Of a DNA stretch of 9,218 nt, positions 6,106 through 9,218 are shown piece by piece. The notes beneath the pieces were generated by a model, which saw only the letters and a list, made by a program, of their open reading frames with translations, did no database searches and was not told where the DNA came from. Within the stretch, counting starts at the first letter, position 1, and every line of letters starts with the position of its first letter. The stretch spans positions 1 to 9,218 of the forward strand of contig DATCSF010000201.1 in assembly GCA_036568625.1 (NCBI GenBank), in the 5' to 3' direction. The DNA comes from 66-474 sp036568625 (lineage in GTDB: Bacteria; Pseudomonadota; Gammaproteobacteria; Xanthomonadales; Rhodanobacteraceae). Position numbers and translations under genes: made by a program.

Positions 6106-6136
6106 TTGGTATCTTGTGGTATTAAACTGGTATTAT
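6106..6136 (+). promoter_or_regulatory. Candidate zwf promoter embedded in the repeat array
   Basis: The best -10 is TATTAT at 6131-6136 (5 of 6 to consensus), with TTGGTA at 6106-6111 as a weak -35 at a long 19-nt spacing. An alternative is TTGTCG (6096-6101) with TATTAA (6120-6125) at 18 nt. Either way the promoter overlaps the TGGTAT repeats, so a bound regulator would compete with RNA polymerase. The start site cannot be fixed from sequence. Confidence 0.35.
6107..6134 (+). promoter_or_regulatory. Three tandem TGGTAT(T/C) repeats, candidate GntR operator (NagQ-box-like)
   Basis: TGGTATC (6107-6113), TGGTATT (6117-6123) and TGGTATT (6128-6134) are direct repeats spaced by 3 and 4 nt, so their starts lie 10 and 11 bp apart, one helical turn. 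From memory, NagQ boxes of Xanthomonas consist of three imperfect TGGTATT repeats separated by 4 nt; this array matches almost exactly. The adjacent HutC-type GntR gene is the obvious binder (inference). Confidence 0.7.
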
Positions 6137-6175
6137 TTCGACAGTCGGCCCTTGGCCGCCTGCCCTGCTGAGTTC

Positions 6176-6179
6176 GAGG
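6176..6179 (+). promoter_or_regulatory. Ribosome binding site fixing the GTG start of zwf
   Basis: GAGG lies 6 nt before the GTG at 6186. The ATG two bases upstream (6184) is followed at once by TGA, so it cannot start zwf; GTG is the only well-placed start. Confidence 0.55.
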
Positions 6180-6185
6180 TGCGAT

Positions 6186-7652
6186 GTGACTCCTGCGTCC
6201 CTGCCCGTCGATCCTTTCGACCTGGTGATTTTCGGCGGAACCGGCGATTTGGCCATGCGCAAGCTGCTGCCGGCGCTGTTCCACCGTTTCCTGGCCGGGC
6301 AGATCCGGCTCGGCAGCCGCATCCTTGGCGCAGCGCGCGAACCGCTGGACGACGAAGGCTACCGCGCTGCGGTGAGCGCGGCGCTGGGCAACGCGAGCGA
6401 TCACACGCCGGAACAGCGCGATGCATTCCTGGGCCTGCTCGACTATCGCGCGCTGGATGCACGCAAGGACGAAAACTGGGACGGCCTGGCCGAACTGCTC
6501 GGTGAGCGGCCGGACAACATCCGTGTCTTCTATCTCTCCACCTCACCCGAACTGTTCGTGGACATCTGCGAGCGGCTGGCGCGACACGGACTCAACCAGG
6601 GCGCCGCACGCGTGGTGCTGGAGAAACCGATCGGACGCGACCTCGCCAGTGCCAACCGCATCAACGATGACGTGGGCCGCGTATTCGCCGAGTCGCAGAC
6701 CTATCGCATCGACCATTATCTCGGCAAGGAAACGGTGCAGAACCTGCTGGCGCTGCGCTTCGGCAATGCACTGTTCGAGCCGCTGTGGAACGCCAACCAC
6801 ATCGACCACGTGCAGATCACCGTGGCCGAAACACTGGGCCTGGGCCGGCGCGCAGGCTACTACGATCGCGCCGGCGCGCTGCGCGACATGGTGCAGAACC
6901 ACATCCTGCAACTCCTGTGCATGGTGGCGATGGAGTCGCCTTCGTCGCTGACCCCCGACGCGGTGCGCGACGAAAAACTGAAGGTGCTGCGCGCGTTGAA
7001 GCCCATCGATGCAGAGAACGCGGCGCAACTCACCGTGCGCGGCCAGTACCGTGCCGGCGCGTCCGAAGGCAAGAGCGTGCCGGGTTACCTCGATGAACTG
7101 GGCGATGGCGCGAAGTCCGATACCGGCACCTTCGTCGCGATCAAGGCCGAGATCGGCAACTGGCGCTGGGCGGGCGTGCCGTTTTATCTCCGCACCGGCA
7201 AGCGCCTGCCCGAACGCGTGTCCGAGATCGTGGTGGCATTCAAGCCGGTGCCGTATTCGATCTTCGCAGGCAGCGCAGGCGCGCTGGCGCAAAACAAGCT
7301 GGTGCTGCGCCTGCAACCCGACGAGGGCGTGAAGCTGTGGCTGACCATCAAGGACCCGGGTCCCGGCGGGCTGCGCCTGCGCCACGTGCCGCTGGACATG
7401 AGTTTCGCCGAGGCCTTCGGCGTGGACCAGCCCGATGCCTACGAGCGGCTGATCCTCGACGTGGTGCGCGGCAACCCGACGTTGTTCATGCGCCGCGACG
7501 AAGTGGAAGCGGCGTGGCGCTGGGCCGACCCGATCCTCGCCGCGTGGGCGGCCGGCGGCCACGCGCCGCGCCCGTACACCGCCGGCAGTTGGGGCCCAAG
7601 CGCGGCGGTCGCGCTGATCGAACGTGACGGTCGCACCTGGCACGAGGATTGA
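6186..7652 (+). CDS. zwf: Glucose-6-phosphate 1-dehydrogenase
   Basis: Oxidises glucose 6-phosphate to 6-phosphogluconolactone with NADP+, the entry to the oxidative pentose-phosphate and Entner-Doudoroff routes; cytosolic. It is 488 aa from GTG, normal for the family. The N-terminal Rossmann domain (about 10-190) has GGTGDLA (17-23), then Arg51 in LGAAREPL at the position that favours NADP, and EKPIGRD (146-152). The substrate signature RIDHYLGKE (174-182) includes Asp176, His177 and Lys181. The C-terminal domain (about 192-480) carries MVQNHILQLL with catalytic His239, and FYLRTGKRLPE near its middle. edd follows 24 nt downstream, so the two are probably co-transcribed. The promoter region carries a three-repeat operator candidate, suggesting repression by the divergent GntR regulator. 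Confidence 0.97.
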   Translation: MTPASLPVDPFDLVIFGGTGDLAMRKLLPALFHRFLAGQIRLGSRILGAAREPLDDEGYRAAVSAALGNASDHTPEQRDAFLGLLDYRALDARKDENWDGLAELLGERPDNIRVFYLSTSPELFVDICERLARHGLNQGAARVVLEKPIGRDLASANRINDDVGRVFAESQTYRIDHYLGKETVQNLLALRFGNALFEPLWNANHIDHVQITVAETLGLGRRAGYYDRAGALRDMVQNHILQLLCMVAMESPSSLTPDAVRDEKLKVLRALKPIDAENAAQLTVRGQYRAGASEGKSVPGYLDELGDGAKSDTGTFVAIKAEIGNWRWAGVPFYLRTGKRLPERVSEIVVAFKPVPYSIFAGSAGALAQNKLVLRLQPDEGVKLWLTIKDPGPGGLRLRHVPLDMSFAEAFGVDQPDAYERLILDVVRGNPTLFMRRDEVEAAWRWADPILAAWAAGGHAPRPYTAGSWGPSAAVALIERDGRTWHED

Positions 7653-7676
7653 ACCCAATACATCGAGGCACCGACC

Positions 7677-9218
7677 ATGTCCCTGCATCCCCTCATCGCC
7701 GAAGTCACCGCACGCATCGTCGAACGCAGCCGCGCCACGCGCGGTGCGTACCTCGCGCGCATCGATGCCGCACGCGGCAACGGCGTGCATCGCCGCCGGC
7801 TTTCCTGCGGCAATCTTGCGCACGGTTTCGCGGCTTGCGGCACCGACGACAAGGCCGCGCTGCGCGGCGAGGTGACCCCGAACCTCGGCATCGTCACCGC
7901 ATACAACGACATGCTGTCGGCGCACCAGCCATACGAGCCGTATCCCGAACTGATCCGTCGCACCGCGCGCAAGCTCGGCGCCACCGCGCAGGTTGCCGGC
8001 GGCGTGCCGGCGATGTGCGACGGCATCACGCAAGGGCGCGCCGGGATGGAACTGTCGCTGTTCTCCCGCGAAGTGATCGCGATGGCGGCCGCGGTCGCGC
8101 TGTCGCACGACATGTTCGACGCCGCGCTGATGCTCGGCATCTGCGACAAGATCGTGCCGGGCCTGTTGATCGGCGCGTTGAGCTTCGGCCATATCCCGAC
8201 GATCTTCGTGCCCGCGGGCCCGATGCCCAGCGGCATCCCCAACGATGAGAAGGCGGCGGTGCGCCAGCGCTTCGCCGAGGGCAAGGCCAGCCGCGAGGAA
8301 CTGATGGATGCGGAAGCGGCGTCGTACCACGCGCCGGGTACCTGCACGTTCTACGGCACCGCCAACTCCAACCAGATGTTGATGGAGATCATGGGCCTGC
8401 ATTTGCCGGGCGCCAGCTTCATCAACCCGAACACCCCGCTGCGCGAAGCGCTCACCGTCGCGGCGGTGCGGCGCGCCACCGAAATCACCGCGCTGGGCAA
8501 CGATTACACACCGATCGGCCAACTCGTCGACGAGCGCACCATCGTCAACGGCGTGGTGGGCTTGAATGCCACCGGCGGCTCCACCAATCACCTGCTGCAC
8601 CTGGTGGCGGTCGCAGCGGCCGCGGGCATCGTGCTGACGCTGGAGGATTTCGATGCGATTTCCGGCGTGGTGCCGCTGATGGCGCGCGTGTACCCGAACG
8701 GCCACGCCGACGTGAACCATTTCCATCGCGCCGGCGGCATGCCATTCCTGATCGGATCATTGCTCGATGCCGGCCTGCTGCACGGCGACGTGCGCACGGT
8801 ATGGGGCGAAGGACTGGATGCCTACCGCCGCACTCCGGCGCTGGACGAAACCGGTGCGCTGGTCTGGCACGAAGTCACCGGCAGCGGCAACCTCGACGTG
8901 TTGCGTCCCGCCGCGGAACCGTTCCGCGCCGACGGTGGCCTTCGCGTGCTGCAGGGCAACCTCGGCCGTGCGGTGATCAAGGTCTCGTCGGTGCCAGGCG
9001 ACCGGCTGGTCATCGAAGCGCCGGCGGTGATCTTCCACGACCAGGATGAAGTGAGGCTGGCGTTCGAGCGCGGCGACCTGGATCGTGACTTCGTGGCGGT
9101 GGTGCGTTTCCAGGGTCCGAAGGCGATCGGCATGCCGGAACTCCACAAGCTCACGCCGACCTTGAGCGTGCTGCAGGCGCGCGGGCATCGCGTGGCGCTG
9201 GTCACCGACGGGCGCATG
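7677..9218 (+). CDS. edd: 6-Phosphogluconate dehydratase (3' partial)
   Basis: Dehydrates 6-phosphogluconate to 2-keto-3-deoxy-6-phosphogluconate, the first unique Entner-Doudoroff step, using an iron-sulfur cluster. The ATG has GAGG (7665-7668) 8 nt upstream. The visible 514 residues are most of a ~600-aa protein; the window ends inside the conserved TDGRM signature near the C-terminus. Cluster-type cysteines are Cys114 (MCDGITQG), Cys156 (GICDK) and Cys223 (GTCTFYGTANSNQ). The GGSTNH motif (300-305) and NHFHRAGGM (347-355) are also present. It is told from its relative IlvD (dihydroxyacid dehydratase) by the Edd-type N-terminus (LSCGNLAHG, then TAYNDMLSAHQPYE), by the FYGTANSNQ form of the cysteine motif, and by linkage to zwf. 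IlvD would fit the neighbouring ilv operon, but the sequence favours Edd. eda is expected downstream but is not visible. Confidence 0.95.
   Translation, partial: MSLHPLIAEVTARIVERSRATRGAYLARIDAARGNGVHRRRLSCGNLAHGFAACGTDDKAALRGEVTPNLGIVTAYNDMLSAHQPYEPYPELIRRTARKLGATAQVAGGVPAMCDGITQGRAGMELSLFSREVIAMAAAVALSHDMFDAALMLGICDKIVPGLLIGALSFGHIPTIFVPAGPMPSGIPNDEKAAVRQRFAEGKASREELMDAEAASYHAPGTCTFYGTANSNQMLMEIMGLHLPGASFINPNTPLREALTVAAVRRATEITALGNDYTPIGQLVDERTIVNGVVGLNATGGSTNHLLHLVAVAAAAGIVLTLEDFDAISGVVPLMARVYPNGHADVNHFHRAGGMPFLIGSLLDAGLLHGDVRTVWGEGLDAYRRTPALDETGALVWHEVTGSGNLDVLRPAAEPFRADGGLRVLQGNLGRAVIKVSSVPGDRLVIEAPAVIFHDQDEVRLAFERGDLDRDFVAVVRFQGPKAIGMPELHKLTPTLSVLQARGHRVALVTDGRM

Larger units (their letters stand above)
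6003..6185. promoter_or_regulatory. Divergent gntR-zwf regulatory region
   Basis: This 183-nt gap must hold the promoters of both divergent genes. The half near gntR is GC-rich with an 8-bp inverted repeat. The half near zwf contains an AT-rich island (about 6104-6139) that stands out sharply and holds three TGGTAT repeats. A possible 10-bp palindrome CGCCATGGCG (6085-6094) is flanked by direct GTTGTCGC repeats (6080-6087 and 6095-6102). An upstream ATG at 6089 opens a frame into zwf out of phase; I do not consider it a gene. Confidence 0.75.

Noticed and set aside
6003..6404. N-terminal extension of the GntR regulator to 384 aa
   Set aside because: The extra residues read antisense through the promoter array and the start of zwf, and do not look like a domain; GntR/HutC proteins are normally about 240-260 aa.
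6089..6505. ATG-initiated frame with a WY-rich hydrophobic start running into zwf
   Set aside because: The W-Y pattern is just the TGGTAT repeats read as codons, and the rest is an out-of-frame zwf shadow.
6543..8726. 727-codon - strand open frame opposite zwf-edd
   Set aside because: Antisense shadow spanning two well-supported genes; composition is His/Arg/Ala-rich without family motifs.
7677..9218. Calling this gene ilvD because of the nearby ilv operon
   Set aside because: The N-terminal motifs, FYGTANSNQ cysteine context and zwf linkage fit Edd better than dihydroxyacid dehydratase.

Overview
This GC-rich window is densely coding and carries two metabolic blocks that meet tail to tail. 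Its make-up points to a gammaproteobacterium of the Lysobacterales (Xanthomonadales), perhaps the Rhodanobacteraceae/Lysobacteraceae side. The evidence is a short class I IlvC of the Xanthomonas kind, an ilvC-ilvG-ilvM-ilvA gene order, and a regulatory site resembling the NagQ boxes described in Xanthomonas. The assignment is inference from gene order and protein character; no search was run.

Block 1 (1-5241, + strand) is an isoleucine/valine operon. In order it holds ilvC (5' end cut by the window), a 113-aa protein resembling a VOC/glyoxalase-fold domain, ilvG (acetolactate synthase catalytic subunit), a 93-aa single-ACT regulatory subunit (ilvM position, IlvH-like sequence), and ilvA (threonine deaminase with two C-terminal ACT-like domains). 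Threonine deaminase supplies 2-oxobutyrate, acetolactate synthase makes the acetohydroxy acids, and KARI reduces and isomerises them. Gaps are 0-32 nt except for a 142-nt structured gap between ilvG and ilvM. leuA, which I recall following ilvA in Xanthomonas, is absent here.

Block 2 (5250-9218) is a carbon-catabolism block. A HutC-type GntR regulator lies on the - strand, ending 8 nt from the ilvA stop. Divergent from it are zwf (glucose-6-phosphate dehydrogenase) and edd (6-phosphogluconate dehydratase, cut by the window end), the entry to the Entner-Doudoroff pathway. No pgl lies between zwf and edd.

The most interesting signal is in the 183-bp gntR-zwf intergenic region. An AT-rich island holds three tandem TGGTAT(T/C) repeats at 10-11 bp spacing, overlapping any plausible zwf promoter. 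An inverted ATTGGTAT copy lies at the gntR start. This matches my memory of the three-repeat NagQ box and suggests an amino-sugar-type GntR repressor controlling zwf-edd and possibly itself. I see no mobile element, CRISPR array, tRNA or rRNA.
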